From an uncultured Clostridia bacterium (GTDB taxonomy: Bacteria; Bacillota; Clostridia; Oscillospirales; Acutalibacteraceae): a DNA stretch of 40,690 bases. The notes under the pieces were generated by a model. The model saw only the letters and a program-made list of their open reading frames with translations, did no database searches and was not told the DNA's origin. Below are positions 32,456 through 40,690 of this stretch, piece after piece; positions within the stretch are counted from its first letter, which is position 1, and each line of letters begins with the position of its first letter. The DNA is taken from contig CANPXD010000008.1 in the NCBI GenBank assembly GCA_947585615.1, positions 1-40,690 on the forward strand, given 5' to 3'. The translations under genes and the position numbers were made by a program.

Positions 32456-33523
32456 ATGAAAAAAAGAACAATCGCAATTCTGTTCGGCGGGGCTTCATCC
32501 GAGCATGACATAAGCACGGTGTCCGCCAAAGGAATCGTTTCAAATATCAGCAAAGATAAATATAACCTCCTTCTCTTAGGAATAACAAAGGGCGGAGAGT
32601 GGTATCTTTTTGACGGCGACGCTTCATTGCTTCCCGAGGACAGATGGCTTTCCTCCGGCAGACTGAAAAGAGCCTTTATCGCTCCCGACACATCGATCCA
32701 CGGTATCGTTACCGAGGACGGCGAGATAATCCGGCTCGACGCAGTATTCCCCGTTCTCCACGGCAAAAACGGCGAGGACGGAACCGTTCAGGGACTTTTG
32801 CAGCTTGCGGCCATTCCGTTTGTCGGCTGTGACTCCACCACTTCGGGCGTGTGTATGGACAAAAGCATAACAAACGCTGTCCTTGACGCCGTGGGCATCA
32901 ATCAGGCTAAATGGTGTTCCTTTTCCCGATACGACTACTCGTGCAATGCAGACAGATATATTGAAGAAGCGGAAAAAAAGCTTGGTTATCCGATATTCGT
33001 AAAGCCCGCGAACGCTGGTTCATCGGTGGGTATTTCAAAGGCGTCGAACAGAGCGGAGCTTGCCGCCGGAATAGAAATTGCATTCAGCGAGGACAAAAAA
33101 TGCGTGCTTGAGGAATTCATAGACGGCAGCGAGGTTGAATGCGCCGTGCTTGGCAACAGCGAGCCTGTCACGGCGGAGGTCGGAGAAATTCTTGCGGCTG
33201 CCGAATTCTACGATTTTGACGCAAAATACAATAATCCGGATTCCAAAACGCTGATCCCCGCGAGGCTGTCTCCCGAAAAGCGCGAGGAGATTAAGGCGCT
33301 GGCGCTGCGGGCATACAAGGCTCTCGGCTGTGAGGGACTCTCAAGAGTTGATTTCTTTGTAAGAAAGGACAACGGCGAAGTGCTTCTCAACGAAATAAAC
33401 ACCATTCCGGGTCAGACTCCTATCAGTATGTATCCGAAGCTTTTTGAAGCGGCCGGCGTTCCCTACCACGAGCTTATAGACCGCCTTATAGAGCTTGCGC
33501 TTGAAAGAGGAGGAAGCTTCTGA
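32456..33523 (+). CDS. ddl: D-alanine--D-alanine ligase
   Basis: 355 residues from MKKRTIAILFGGASSEHDIS, the Ddl start; GAGGTG is 7 nt upstream, so an earlier Met (5 residues) is rejected. LHGKNGEDGTVQG at 101-113 and the ATP-grasp segment FVKPANAGSSVGISK are typical. The omega-loop reads EFYDFDAKY with Tyr at 258, the Tyr-type that makes D-Ala-D-Ala; D-Ala-D-Lac ligases usually have Phe there. NEINTIPGQTPISMYP supplies the metal ligands. It makes the dipeptide end of peptidoglycan precursors. TGATG overlap with murI. Confidence 0.97.
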   Translation: MKKRTIAILFGGASSEHDISTVSAKGIVSNISKDKYNLLLLGITKGGEWYLFDGDASLLPEDRWLSSGRLKRAFIAPDTSIHGIVTEDGEIIRLDAVFPVLHGKNGEDGTVQGLLQLAAIPFVGCDSTTSGVCMDKSITNAVLDAVGINQAKWCSFSRYDYSCNADRYIEEAEKKLGYPIFVKPANAGSSVGISKASNRAELAAGIEIAFSEDKKCVLEEFIDGSEVECAVLGNSEPVTAEVGEILAAAEFYDFDAKYNNPDSKTLIPARLSPEKREEIKALALRAYKALGCEGLSRVDFFVRKDNGEVLLNEINTIPGQTPISMYPKLFEAAGVPYHELIDRLIELALERGGSF

Positions 33524-34338
33524 TGGACAAAAGACCTATCGGCATATTTGATTCCGGTCTCGGCGGACTTTCAGCAGTCAAGGCTGTCATAAAATATCTT
33601 CCGAACGAGGACATCGTTTATTTCGGCGACACACAGCGCGTGCCCTACGGCTCAAGAAGCGCAAAAACGATAGAAGCGTACGCGAGAGAGGACATCGCAT
33701 TTCTTGAACAGTATGACTGCAAACTGATAATGGCGGCGTGCGGAACAGTATCATCTGTCGCCGTGGACGCCACATCAAATGTAAAAGAACACTTTATAGG
33801 TGTTGTGAAACCTGCCGCAGCAGCGGCGGCAAAAGCAACCGAAAACGGCAGGATCGGCGTTATGGCTACGTGGGCAACAATAAACAGCGGCGCATACACA
33901 AAGGAAATAAAGTCCATTGCGCCGGATGCGCGGATTTTCGGAGTGTCTTGCCCCGTACTTGTTACGCTTGTTGAAAACAACTGGATAGATACCGACGATT
34001 CTATTTCGCGTGAAATCATCAAGCGGTATCTTGAGCCGATGCTGAAAGAAAACGTGGACACCATTATTCTCGGCTGCACGCATTTTCCCCACCTTGCGCC
34101 GATTATCCAAGACGTTGCAGGAAACGGAGTTACGCTGATAGACAACGGCTTTGAGGCTGTTATGGAGGCTAAACAGTTTCTTGAGGAAAACGGTCTTTCC
34201 AACGAAAAAAATCACAGAGGCACTTATCAATTTTATATCTCGGACAAAACACAGAACTTTTCGATGATAGCAAACACACTTCTCGGAATGGACATTTCAG
34301 ACAAGGTCATATTCAGGGAACTTACGGAAAAATTGTAA
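33523..34338 (+). CDS. murI: Glutamate racemase
   Basis: 271 residues. IGIFDSGLGGLSAVK at the start, YFGDTQRVPYG near 33-43, and the two catalytic cysteines Cys73 (AACGTVSS) and Cys185 (LGCTHFPH). The first cysteine motif has Gly in place of the more usual Asn after Cys. It converts L- to D-glutamate for peptidoglycan. Its ATG overlaps the ddl stop by one base, coupling two cell-wall genes. Confidence 0.96.
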   Translation: MDKRPIGIFDSGLGGLSAVKAVIKYLPNEDIVYFGDTQRVPYGSRSAKTIEAYAREDIAFLEQYDCKLIMAACGTVSSVAVDATSNVKEHFIGVVKPAAAAAAKATENGRIGVMATWATINSGAYTKEIKSIAPDARIFGVSCPVLVTLVENNWIDTDDSISREIIKRYLEPMLKENVDTIILGCTHFPHLAPIIQDVAGNGVTLIDNGFEAVMEAKQFLEENGLSNEKNHRGTYQFYISDKTQNFSMIANTLLGMDISDKVIFRELTEKL

Positions 34339-34340
34339 TT

Positions 34341-34766
34341 ATGGATAAGATACTTTTAAAAATAACGGGAACGCAGCAGGACGGCGTTCAGAAGGACAGC
34401 GTGGAGCTTACAACTGTCGGCACTCTGCGTGACGACGGCTCGGCGTATATCGTTAAATACACCGAGGAATGTGAGCCTCCGTTTTCTCCGATAGATGTTA
34501 CGGTGAGAATCCAGAAGGACGAAAGCTTTGTTGAAATGAGGCGCTCGGGCAAATACGGGAGCTGCCTTACAATAGAAAAATCAAAACGCAATCTCTGCCA
34601 TTACGGAACTGAATTCGGCGGAATCCTTATGGGAATCTACGGCAGGGAAATAGAAACAAAAAAAGATGAAAACGGCGGCAGCTTTACTTTCAGATACGAT
34701 ATTGATATAAACGGCTCCGTCACATCTAAGAACACGGTCAATATGATATACAGCAAAAATCATTAA
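34341..34766 (+). CDS. DUF1934 (YwiB-like) beta-barrel protein
   Basis: 141 residues matching the DUF1934 family: VRIQKDESFVEMRRSGKYGSCLTIEKSKRN, then a YGTEFGGILMGIYG segment. The Bacillus subtilis relative YwiB also lies directly before argS, so the gene order is conserved. The fold is a calycin-like barrel; function is unknown. It starts 2 nt after the murI stop and is followed by argS after 16 nt, so it is part of this operon. Confidence 0.87.
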   Translation: MDKILLKITGTQQDGVQKDSVELTTVGTLRDDGSAYIVKYTEECEPPFSPIDVTVRIQKDESFVEMRRSGKYGSCLTIEKSKRNLCHYGTEFGGILMGIYGREIETKKDENGGSFTFRYDIDINGSVTSKNTVNMIYSKNH

Positions 34767-34782
34767 TTAAGGAAGTAAAAAA

Positions 34783-36471
34783 ATGTCTTTATTGGTTAAA
34801 CAGACGCAGGCTGCATTAAGAGAAAAAATCATCGAGGCTTTGGGCAGAGCAGTTGCAAACGGAGAGCTGCCGTGTGAGCCTTTGCCCGATTTCAACATAG
34901 AAAAGCCTGCCAACAGCGCAAACGGAGATTTTTCGGCAAATACCGCGCTTGCGGGCGCAAAAGCTTTTAAAAAAGCCCCTAAAATAATTGCCGAGTGCAT
35001 TGTTAAAAATATAGATTTAAAGGGCACACTCTTTGAGAGGGTTGAGGTTGCAGGCCCCGGATTTCTCAATTTCTATCTGTCGCGCCGTTATTACACCGAA
35101 ATTCTCAAAGACGTTGCCGCAAAGGGTGATCAGTACGGAAAATCCGATTTTGGCAAGGGCAAAAGGATTGTTGTTGAATTTGTTTCGGCAAATCCAACAG
35201 GCCCCATGCACATCGGAAACGCGCGCGGCGGCGCAATAGGCGACTGCCTTTCCTCTGTTCTTGAGTATGCAGGTTATGAGGTGCACCGCGAATTTTATGT
35301 AAATGACGCCGGGAATCAGATTGAAAAATTCGCTTCATCTCTCGAAGCGCGTTATCTTCAGCTTTTTGACGGCAGTGTTGAAATGCCCGAAGGCGCATAT
35401 CTCGGGCCGGATATAACCGAGCATGCAAAAGCCTTTGCGCAGGAACACGGTGACAGCTATGTTCACGTGCCGTCTGAGGAGCGCAGAAAGGCGCTTGTTG
35501 ATTACGCGCTCCCAAAAAACATAGACGGACTTGAACGCGACCTTCTTCAGTACAGAATCAAATACGATCTCTGGTTCAGGGAAAGTACGCTTCACGCGGA
35601 CGGCTCCGTTCAAAAATTTATCAATAAGCTGAAGGATGCCGGGGTAACCTATGAGCAGGACGGCGCTCTCTGGTTCAGAGCGTCTGATTTCGGAAACGAC
35701 AAGGATATAGTGCTTATCCGCTCAAACGGACTTCCGACCTATATTGTTCCGGACATTGCTTATCACTACAACAAGCTCGTAACAAGGGGCTTTGACAGGG
35801 CGGTCGACGTTCTTGGCGCGGATCATCACGGCTACGTGCCGCGTATGAAAGCGGCGCTCACCGCTCTCGGCATAGACGCGTCACGCCTCGACTGCGTTAT
35901 CATGCAGATGGTCAATCTTGTCCGGGACGGCGAAGCAATAAAGCTTTCAAAGCGTTCGGGAAAAGCGATAACGCTTACCACGCTCCTTGATGAAGTTCCC
36001 GTAGACGCGGCAAGATTCTTCTTCAATCTCCGCGAGCCGGACTCGCATTTTGATTTTGATTTGGATTTAGCAGTCCGCGAAACAAGTCAGAATCCCGTTT
36101 ACTATGTTCAGTATGCGCACGCGCGCATCTGCTCCATATTGAAAAAGGCACAGGCAGAAGGTGTAATTCCGCGCGATGTGACCGATGAGGAGCTGGATAG
36201 GCTCGACTCCGATGAGGAAACAGAACTTATCCGCCATCTTTCAGCACTTACGGACGAAATCATTGCGGCTGCAAATTCCTACAATCCCGCAAAAATCACC
36301 CATTATGTCATAGAGCTTGCAACGCTTTTCCACAAATTTTACAATGCAAAGCGCGTGATGGTTGAGGACGAAAGTCTTATGCAGGCAAGGCTCTTTCTCT
36401 GCACAGCTGTCAAAAACACCATCCGAAACATACTTACTATGCTTAAAATCAGCGCTCCCGAATCAATGTGA
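34783..36471 (+). CDS. argS: Arginyl-tRNA synthetase
   Basis: 562 residues. An N-terminal Add-1 domain (about 1-110) is followed by the class I catalytic core with ANPTGPMHIGNARGG (HIGH-type motif at 143-146) and IKLSKRSGKAITL (KMSKS-type site). The C-terminal helical DALR anticodon-binding domain ends the protein (YNAKRVMVEDESLMQARL). It charges tRNA-Arg. An AAGGAAG site precedes the ATG. Last housekeeping member of the operon before the radical SAM gene. Confidence 0.97.
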   Translation: MSLLVKQTQAALREKIIEALGRAVANGELPCEPLPDFNIEKPANSANGDFSANTALAGAKAFKKAPKIIAECIVKNIDLKGTLFERVEVAGPGFLNFYLSRRYYTEILKDVAAKGDQYGKSDFGKGKRIVVEFVSANPTGPMHIGNARGGAIGDCLSSVLEYAGYEVHREFYVNDAGNQIEKFASSLEARYLQLFDGSVEMPEGAYLGPDITEHAKAFAQEHGDSYVHVPSEERRKALVDYALPKNIDGLERDLLQYRIKYDLWFRESTLHADGSVQKFINKLKDAGVTYEQDGALWFRASDFGNDKDIVLIRSNGLPTYIVPDIAYHYNKLVTRGFDRAVDVLGADHHGYVPRMKAALTALGIDASRLDCVIMQMVNLVRDGEAIKLSKRSGKAITLTTLLDEVPVDAARFFFNLREPDSHFDFDLDLAVRETSQNPVYYVQYAHARICSILKKAQAEGVIPRDVTDEELDRLDSDEETELIRHLSALTDEIIAAANSYNPAKITHYVIELATLFHKFYNAKRVMVEDESLMQARLFLCTAVKNTIRNILTMLKISAPESM

Positions 36472-36515
36472 GCGCACTGTTGTAAACTTATTATTTTCTT
36501 TAAGAGAGGTTAGAT

Positions 36516-37937
36516 ATGGCTTCATTAAGAAGTAAAATGCTGCACGGTATAGGTAACGGACTTTTCAGATACACATACAGAAATCCGCAGCGCAATATGC
36601 TGCGCCTTGTTAAGCTCGGCAAAAAATTTGCCGGAAAAATGTATCCCGAAAGCACCTTTACAAAGCCGATAGATATTATTTCCGACAGCGGGAACATCTG
36701 GCATAAATACCTTTTTGACGGTCTCAGGGATATAGACAGGAATTTGTTCCGCAGAGCCGCATTGACTTTTGCCATTGACCTCGGTCTTGACGGGACATCG
36801 ACTCTCAGAAGAAAAAGAAACGAGCTTCACTGCAATATTCCGTGGGTGATTCTGCTCGACCCAACCTCCGCCTGCAATCTTAAATGCAAAGGATGCTGGG
36901 CGGCTGAATACGGCTACCGATCCAATCTGACGCTTGACGAGATGAGAAAGATCATACGAGAAAGCAAGGAGCTTGGAACACATTTCTTTATGTTTACAGG
37001 CGGCGAGCCGCTTATCCGCAAAAAGGATATAATAACGCTCGCGCTTGAAAACAGCGACTGCCTTTTTCTTGCCTTTACAAACGGAACGCTTGTTGACGAG
37101 GAATTTTGCAGAGATTTGCTTCGCTGCGGAAATTTCGGTCTGGCGCTCTCAATAGAGGGAACACAGCAGACGAACGACGACCGCCGCGGAGACGGCGCGT
37201 ATGAGAACACAGTCAGGGCAATGGAACTGCTCAAAAAGCACGGCTGTCTTTTCGGTACATCCGTTTGCTACACAAGCAAAAACTACGACGCCGTTACATC
37301 GGATGAATTCTATGATAAAATGATTGCACTCGGCGCAAAATATATGTGGTATTTTCACTATATGCCTGTCGGCACAACGGCGGACACATCGCTTCTCCTT
37401 ACCCCTGAACAGCGTGAAACCGTCTACCGCAGAATAAGGGAAAAACGCGACGAAAAAAAGGGCAAGCCGATATTCACGGTTGATTTTCAGAACGATGCTG
37501 AATTTGTCGGCGGCTGCATTGCGGGCGGAAGGAATTATTTCCATATCAATTCCGAGGGCGACGCCGAGCCGTGCGTCTTTATTCATTATTCAGACGCAAA
37601 CATACGCGAAAAATCAATCCTTGAATGCCTCAATTCAACGCTTTTCAAGGAATATTACAAAGGACAGCCGTTCAACAGAAATATGCTCCGCCCTTGCCCG
37701 ATGCTCGAAAATCCGCAGGCGCTGCGTAAAATGGTTGAACGGAGCGGAGCAAAATCGACTACTCCGTTGTTTGAGGAAAGCGCCGAAGTTCTCTGCTCCA
37801 AATGCGACGCATACGCGAAAAACTGGGCGCCGAGAGCAAAGGAAATCTGGGAGGAAAAGGAGCGGTTTAAACCCTTTACTCAGTATTTCCGCGATACACC
37901 CGAGGGCAAAAAGGAATACAAGCCCGAAAATTATTAA
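36516..37937 (+). CDS. Radical SAM protein with SPASM-like C-terminal cysteines
   Basis: 473 residues. The radical SAM cluster motif is TSACNLKCKGCW (Cys120, Cys124, Cys127), followed by FMFTGGEPLIRK, the SAM-binding GGE. The C-terminal part has further cysteines (GGCIAGG, AEPCVFIHY, RPCPMLEN, LCSKCDA) in a twitch/SPASM-like arrangement, which may bind extra clusters. The N-terminal ~95 residues are a helical region before the barrel. Such proteins modify peptides or small molecules; no precursor peptide gene is visible nearby. It starts 44 nt after argS with AGAGAGG upstream. Confidence 0.9.
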   Translation: MASLRSKMLHGIGNGLFRYTYRNPQRNMLRLVKLGKKFAGKMYPESTFTKPIDIISDSGNIWHKYLFDGLRDIDRNLFRRAALTFAIDLGLDGTSTLRRKRNELHCNIPWVILLDPTSACNLKCKGCWAAEYGYRSNLTLDEMRKIIRESKELGTHFFMFTGGEPLIRKKDIITLALENSDCLFLAFTNGTLVDEEFCRDLLRCGNFGLALSIEGTQQTNDDRRGDGAYENTVRAMELLKKHGCLFGTSVCYTSKNYDAVTSDEFYDKMIALGAKYMWYFHYMPVGTTADTSLLLTPEQRETVYRRIREKRDEKKGKPIFTVDFQNDAEFVGGCIAGGRNYFHINSEGDAEPCVFIHYSDANIREKSILECLNSTLFKEYYKGQPFNRNMLRPCPMLENPQALRKMVERSGAKSTTPLFEESAEVLCSKCDAYAKNWAPRAKEIWEEKERFKPFTQYFRDTPEGKKEYKPENY

Positions 37938-37950
37938 TCATATTCAATTT

Positions 37951-37980
37951 ACAGGGACTGACCGTTTGGTCAGTCCCTGT
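37951..37980. terminator. Perfect 13-bp hairpin after the radical SAM gene
   Basis: ACAGGGACTGACC and its complement around GTTT. There is no immediate T-run on the plus strand, so its strength as a terminator is uncertain. Confidence 0.6.
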
Positions 37981-38340
37981 CAGCTTATAAAAAAGTCCAA
38001 AAAAATTTCTACACGTCGCAGAGTGCGAAAAACGGAAACGATGTTTTTATTTCATAATTTCCATCCTTTTTTATCCTGTTTTTAACCTCCTGTATTTCAG
38101 CGGCGCGGATGCCAAACCGTTTCTGTTTGCTTCATTCTGTGAACGCATACGTGCAAAACCAAGTAGGCAACGTTTTCCGAAATGATCCGAATTTTTCATT
38201 TGGCTGTGATTTCGTGAAGCTGCTGCACTTGGAGGTTTTCTACACGCTCGCCTTGCTTGCAGCCAGTCGGTTTTATTTTTACTAAAACGTCTTTCCCTCC
38301 GATAGAACCGGGGTGTCTTGCAAGCGGCTCTAAACAAATA
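37981..38340. other. 360-nt stretch without a supported gene
   Basis: I see no convincing CDS. A basic, low-complexity 88-codon open frame (minus strand 38071-38337) lacks a ribosome site and family resemblance. The sequence is unusually balanced in base composition for an intergenic spacer, and several short stretches (for example around 38150-38240) look structured. It may be a dispersed intergenic repeat or a decayed gene. Confidence 0.35.
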
Positions 38341-38372
38341 GGAGCTGCCTCAGCTTTTTCTGAGACAACTCC
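38341..38372 (-). terminator. Terminator downstream of the UxuB-type gene
   Basis: On the minus strand GGAGTTGTCTCAG pairs with CTGAGGCAGCTCC (two wobbles) around AAAAAG, followed by TATTTGTTT. On the plus strand TTACATTTTT follows. Confidence 0.7.
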
Positions 38373-38390
38373 TTACATTTTTATATGATT

Positions 38391-39239
38391 TTACACTCCG
38401 GAATAGGCGTTGAAGCCGCCGTCAACGGGAATGTTTACTCCCGTAATGAAGCCGCTGTATGCCTCGTCGCACAGGAAGAGCAGCGTTCCGTCAAGTTCCT
38501 GCGGCTCACCGAAGCGGTTCATAGGCGTTGCGGCGAGAATTTTGCCTGTTCTCTCTGTCGGAGAGCCGTCTTCGTTCCAGAGCAGGGAAGCATTCTGCTT
38601 TGTAGAGAAAAAGCCGGGAGCGATTGCGTTTACCCTGATTCCCATCGGGGCAAAGTGAACGGCCATCCATTCCGTAAAGTTCTTAACGGCCGCCTTTGCG
38701 GCGGAGTATGCGGGAATTCGTGTAAGCGGTCTGTATGCGTTCATAGATGTTATCATAACGATGCAGGCATGGTTCTTTTCGACCATATCGCGCGCAAAAA
38801 TCTGCGTGGGTATCAGCGTTCCGAGAAAGTTGAGACTGAAAACAAAGTTTATTCCGTCGGGGTCGAGATCAAAAAAGGTTTTTATGTGCTCTTCTTTTTG
38901 AATAAGGTCTGTTTTTTCAAGAGTATCCTTTGTTGTTGTACCTTTCGGATTGTTTCCGCCCGCGCCGTTGAGAAGAATGTCGCAGGTGCCGAGCTTTTCG
39001 GCAACAATGTCCCTTGCTTTCTGCATAGATTCGGCGTCAAGCACATTACAACCGACTGCGACCGCTTCTCCGCCGGATGATGTTATTTCATCCGCGCACT
39101 GCTGTGCCGCCTTCTCGTTTAAATCAAGAACGGCAACGCGGCAGCCCTGAGCGGCAAGCGTTTTTGCAAATGCGCGGCAGAGAACGCCTCCGCCTCCTGT
39201 TACAACGGCAACTCTGCCTTTTAAATTTTCATGAAGCAT
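38391..39239 (-). CDS. uxuB: SDR family oxidoreductase, probable fructuronate/mannonate reductase
   Basis: 282 residues, a classical short-chain dehydrogenase. Cofactor motif VVTGGGGVLCRAFA at the N-terminus, LLNGAGGNNP near 95, catalytic Ser in MITSMNAY and YSAAKAAVKNF with the catalytic Tyr-x-x-x-Lys, and INVPVDGGF-type ending (VNIPVDGGFNAYSGV). It lies 4 nt after uxuA; in Bacillota an SDR next to uxuA usually reduces D-fructuronate to D-mannonate. The assignment rests on this neighbourhood, because the SDR fold alone does not give the substrate. Confidence 0.82.
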   Translation of the reverse strand: MLHENLKGRVAVVTGGGGVLCRAFAKTLAAQGCRVAVLDLNEKAAQQCADEITSSGGEAVAVGCNVLDAESMQKARDIVAEKLGTCDILLNGAGGNNPKGTTTKDTLEKTDLIQKEEHIKTFFDLDPDGINFVFSLNFLGTLIPTQIFARDMVEKNHACIVMITSMNAYRPLTRIPAYSAAKAAVKNFTEWMAVHFAPMGIRVNAIAPGFFSTKQNASLLWNEDGSPTERTGKILAATPMNRFGEPQELDGTLLFLCDEAYSGFITGVNIPVDGGFNAYSGV

Positions 39240-39243
39240 ATTT

Positions 39244-40320
39244 TTATTTATCCTTTCTGTTTTTTACCGCGGCTTCCCACAATCCGTTCAGATAGCAGAC
39301 GCCGAGCGCCCGGTCGTAAAGACCGTAGCCCGGTCTGCCGACCTCGCCCCATATCATTCTGCCGTGGTCGGGTCGGATATAGCCGTCAAAGCCCGCGTCA
39401 AGAAGCGCGCAGACTATTTCATACATATCGAGCGAGCCTGAGGCGCTTTCGTGCGCCGTTTCGTTGAACCACTGATTGTTAATGGAAACATTGCGCAGGT
39501 GTGCAAAATAGATTCTTTTTCCGATTTCGGGGTCGCGTATAATTTCAGCGACATTGTTTTCCGGACTCGCGCCGAGAGAGCCTGTGCAGAGCGTTATGCC
39601 GTTGCATTCACTCGGAACTGACGAAAGCAGCCTTTTAAGAGCGTCTTTGCCTGTTATGATTCTCGGCAGTCCAAATATTCCCCATGGCGGATCGTCAGGA
39701 TGAATTGCCATTTTGATTCCCGTCTCCTCGCAGGTCGGGATGATGGCTTCGAGAAAATATTTGAGATTTTTCCAGAGATCCTCTGAAGTTATGCCGCGGT
39801 ATTTCGCGAAAAGTTCCTTTATTTCTCCCATTCTTTCGCTTTCCCAGCCGGGCATTGCGAAACCGTTTGAGTTGCTGTCTATTTCCCTGAACATATCTTC
39901 CGGAGATTTGCCCTCGACCTGCTTTCCGTCGTAACAAAGACAGGACGAGCCGTCGTCCATCGGCATATAAAGGTCTGTTCTTGTCCAGTCAAAAACGGGC
40001 ATAAAATTATAACAAATACATTTTACGCCGACCTCGGAAAGATTTTTAATTGTCTGTATATAGTTTTCAATATATCGGTCTCGTGACGGAGCACCGAGCT
40101 TTATGTCCTCGTGAACGTTTACGCTTTCAATACATTCCATAGAAAGCCCGGCGTCCGTGATTTCCCTGTGCATTGCGCGGATTCTGTCTTTTTCCCAAAG
40201 CTCGCCGGCAGGAAGATCGTGCAGCGCGGGCACAACGCCTTTTACGTTCGGAATCTGCCTTATCTGCGCAAGCGTAACCTTGTCAAGACCGCTTCCGAAC
40301 CAGCGGAAAGTCATTTGCAT
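39244..40320 (-). CDS. uxuA: Mannonate dehydratase
   Basis: 358 residues from MQMTFRWFGSG, the UxuA start; AAGGAGG is 8 nt upstream. Diagnostic stretches are KGVVPALHDLPAGE, the metal-ligand region MAIHPDDPPWGIFGLPRI, TLCTGSLGASPENN with the conserved Cys, FAHLRNV, and GYIRPDHGRMIWGE near the end. The enzyme dehydrates D-mannonate to 2-keto-3-deoxygluconate in glucuronate use. First gene of a two-gene operon with uxuB; the kinase and aldolase (KdgK, KdgA) are not in the window. Confidence 0.97.
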   Translation of the reverse strand: MQMTFRWFGSGLDKVTLAQIRQIPNVKGVVPALHDLPAGELWEKDRIRAMHREITDAGLSMECIESVNVHEDIKLGAPSRDRYIENYIQTIKNLSEVGVKCICYNFMPVFDWTRTDLYMPMDDGSSCLCYDGKQVEGKSPEDMFREIDSNSNGFAMPGWESERMGEIKELFAKYRGITSEDLWKNLKYFLEAIIPTCEETGIKMAIHPDDPPWGIFGLPRIITGKDALKRLLSSVPSECNGITLCTGSLGASPENNVAEIIRDPEIGKRIYFAHLRNVSINNQWFNETAHESASGSLDMYEIVCALLDAGFDGYIRPDHGRMIWGEVGRPGYGLYDRALGVCYLNGLWEAAVKNRKDK

Positions 40321-40352
40321 ATAAAACGCCTCCTTCATTTTTAATTTGCTTT

Positions 40353-40381
40353 ATTTTATCATAGATTGAAATGCGTTTCAA
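40353..40381 (-). promoter_or_regulatory. Promoter of uxuA-uxuB overlapped by a palindromic operator
   Basis: On the minus strand TTGAAA (40376-40381), 17 nt, TAAAAT (40353-40358). The -35 box is one arm of a perfect palindrome TTGAAATGCGTTTCAA (40366-40381). Such a TGAAA-N4-TTTCA site resembles LacI/GalR-family operators; its centre is GC rather than the CG of a CcpA site. A repressor there would block RNA polymerase. Confidence 0.65.
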
Positions 40382-40385
40382 GGAA

Positions 40386-40690
40386 TTATTCGCTGTCGAA
40401 TAAAATTTCGGTCTGAACGCCGATGTCGCGGATACAGGAATAGCTGTCTGTTATAACGCAACCGTTGTCGTCTGATTCAACGGTTATGTTTTCGTTGAGA
40501 ATTTCACAATCCTTAAGTTCCTGTTCCTTTTTCTTTTCAAGCTCCGATTTCGCAAGGCTTTCAAGTTCGCTGTCGGAAAGCATAGACGTGTTCTCGGTGT
40601 AATACTGAGCCGTCAACATTGTTATTCCGACAGGCAGGCGGCAGTCGTTTATGACGAGCGTGATTTTTTCGATGTTTTCGTCGAATGTGC
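40386..40690 (-). CDS. yqfD: C-terminal part of a probable YqfD-type sporulation protein (cut by window edge)
   Basis: The frame is open to the right edge (about 100 residues visible). It contains a CRLPVGITMLTAQYY segment, then an ELESLAKSELEKKKEQELKDCEILNEN helix and a YSCIRDIGVQTEI ending. This fits the C-terminus of the YqfD family, where a helix rich in Glu/Lys precedes a short beta domain with an ECIEDIG-like motif. YqfD is needed for sporulation in Bacillus and usually follows yqfC. The match is by eye over a short piece, so moderate confidence. Confidence 0.6.
   Translation of the reverse strand, partial: TFDENIEKITLVINDCRLPVGITMLTAQYYTENTSMLSDSELESLAKSELEKKKEQELKDCEILNENITVESDDNGCVITDSYSCIRDIGVQTEILFDSE

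Noticed and set aside
33733-33760. Gly in place of Asn after the first catalytic Cys of MurI as a sign of altered function
   Set aside because: Both catalytic cysteines and the rest of the family motifs are intact; I regard it as a lineage variant.
38071-38337. 88-codon open frame on the minus strand in the 37981-38340 spacer
   Set aside because: No ribosome site, very basic biased composition and no family resemblance; treated as non-coding.

Overview
The window looks like a chromosomal segment of a low-to-moderate GC, spore-forming-type Clostridia member (Bacillota), probably gut-associated. I infer this from housekeeping gene order (ddl-murI-DUF1934-argS; polA-rimI-tsaD), many sigma-A promoters of the TTGACA/TATAAT type with 16-18 bp spacing, strong GGAGG ribosome sites, a probable YqfD sporulation gene at the right edge, and carbohydrate loci for fucose or rhamnose, arabinan and hexuronates. 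Species cannot be fixed from sequence reading alone. I found no tRNA, rRNA, CRISPR array, transposase or phage gene.

Layout. 1-2541: deoxysugar locus (FGGY kinase, FucU mutarotase, class II aldolase) divergent from an AraC regulator. 2621-9528: the most unusual region, one minus-strand operon encoding an FkbH/HAD-IIIC protein, an acyl carrier protein, a VOC protein, an MBOAT membrane acyltransferase and three tandem SGNH (DltD-like) membrane-anchored proteins. Two of the three SGNH genes carry an in-frame run of nine G at the same codons. 9728-12581: trxA-trxB-tcdA-larE redox/sulfur operon. 12766-15492: lipoprotein GH51 arabinofuranosidase. 15611-16621: TtcA-like PP-loop protein behind a leader with a terminator. 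16956-22948: pckG, then polA-rimI-tsaD. 23072-25818: a membrane-anchored unknown protein, then nfeD and an SPFH gene behind a manganese-type yybP-ykoY riboswitch. 26002-27567: ClC antiporter. 27644-31110: HMGL-like aldolase and serC-serA. 31402-32271: unknown protein. 32456-37937: ddl-murI-DUF1934-argS-radical SAM. 38391-40320: uxuA-uxuB-type hexuronate genes with a palindrome over the promoter. 40386-40690: end of a YqfD-like gene.

How the genes fit together. The 2621-9528 cassette resembles the Dlt D-alanylation machine (carrier protein, MBOAT, DltD), but the loading enzyme is FkbH-like, a family that loads glyceryl units from 1,3-bisphosphoglycerate onto carrier proteins. I infer a system that esterifies a surface polymer with a glycerate-type or other small acyl group. 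The G9 tracts would let two SGNH partners switch on and off by slippage, while the third lacks the tract and has Asn where the other two have the putative catalytic Asp. This is the best candidate for a little-described system here. The second notable point is the manganese riboswitch placed in front of nfeD-SPFH.
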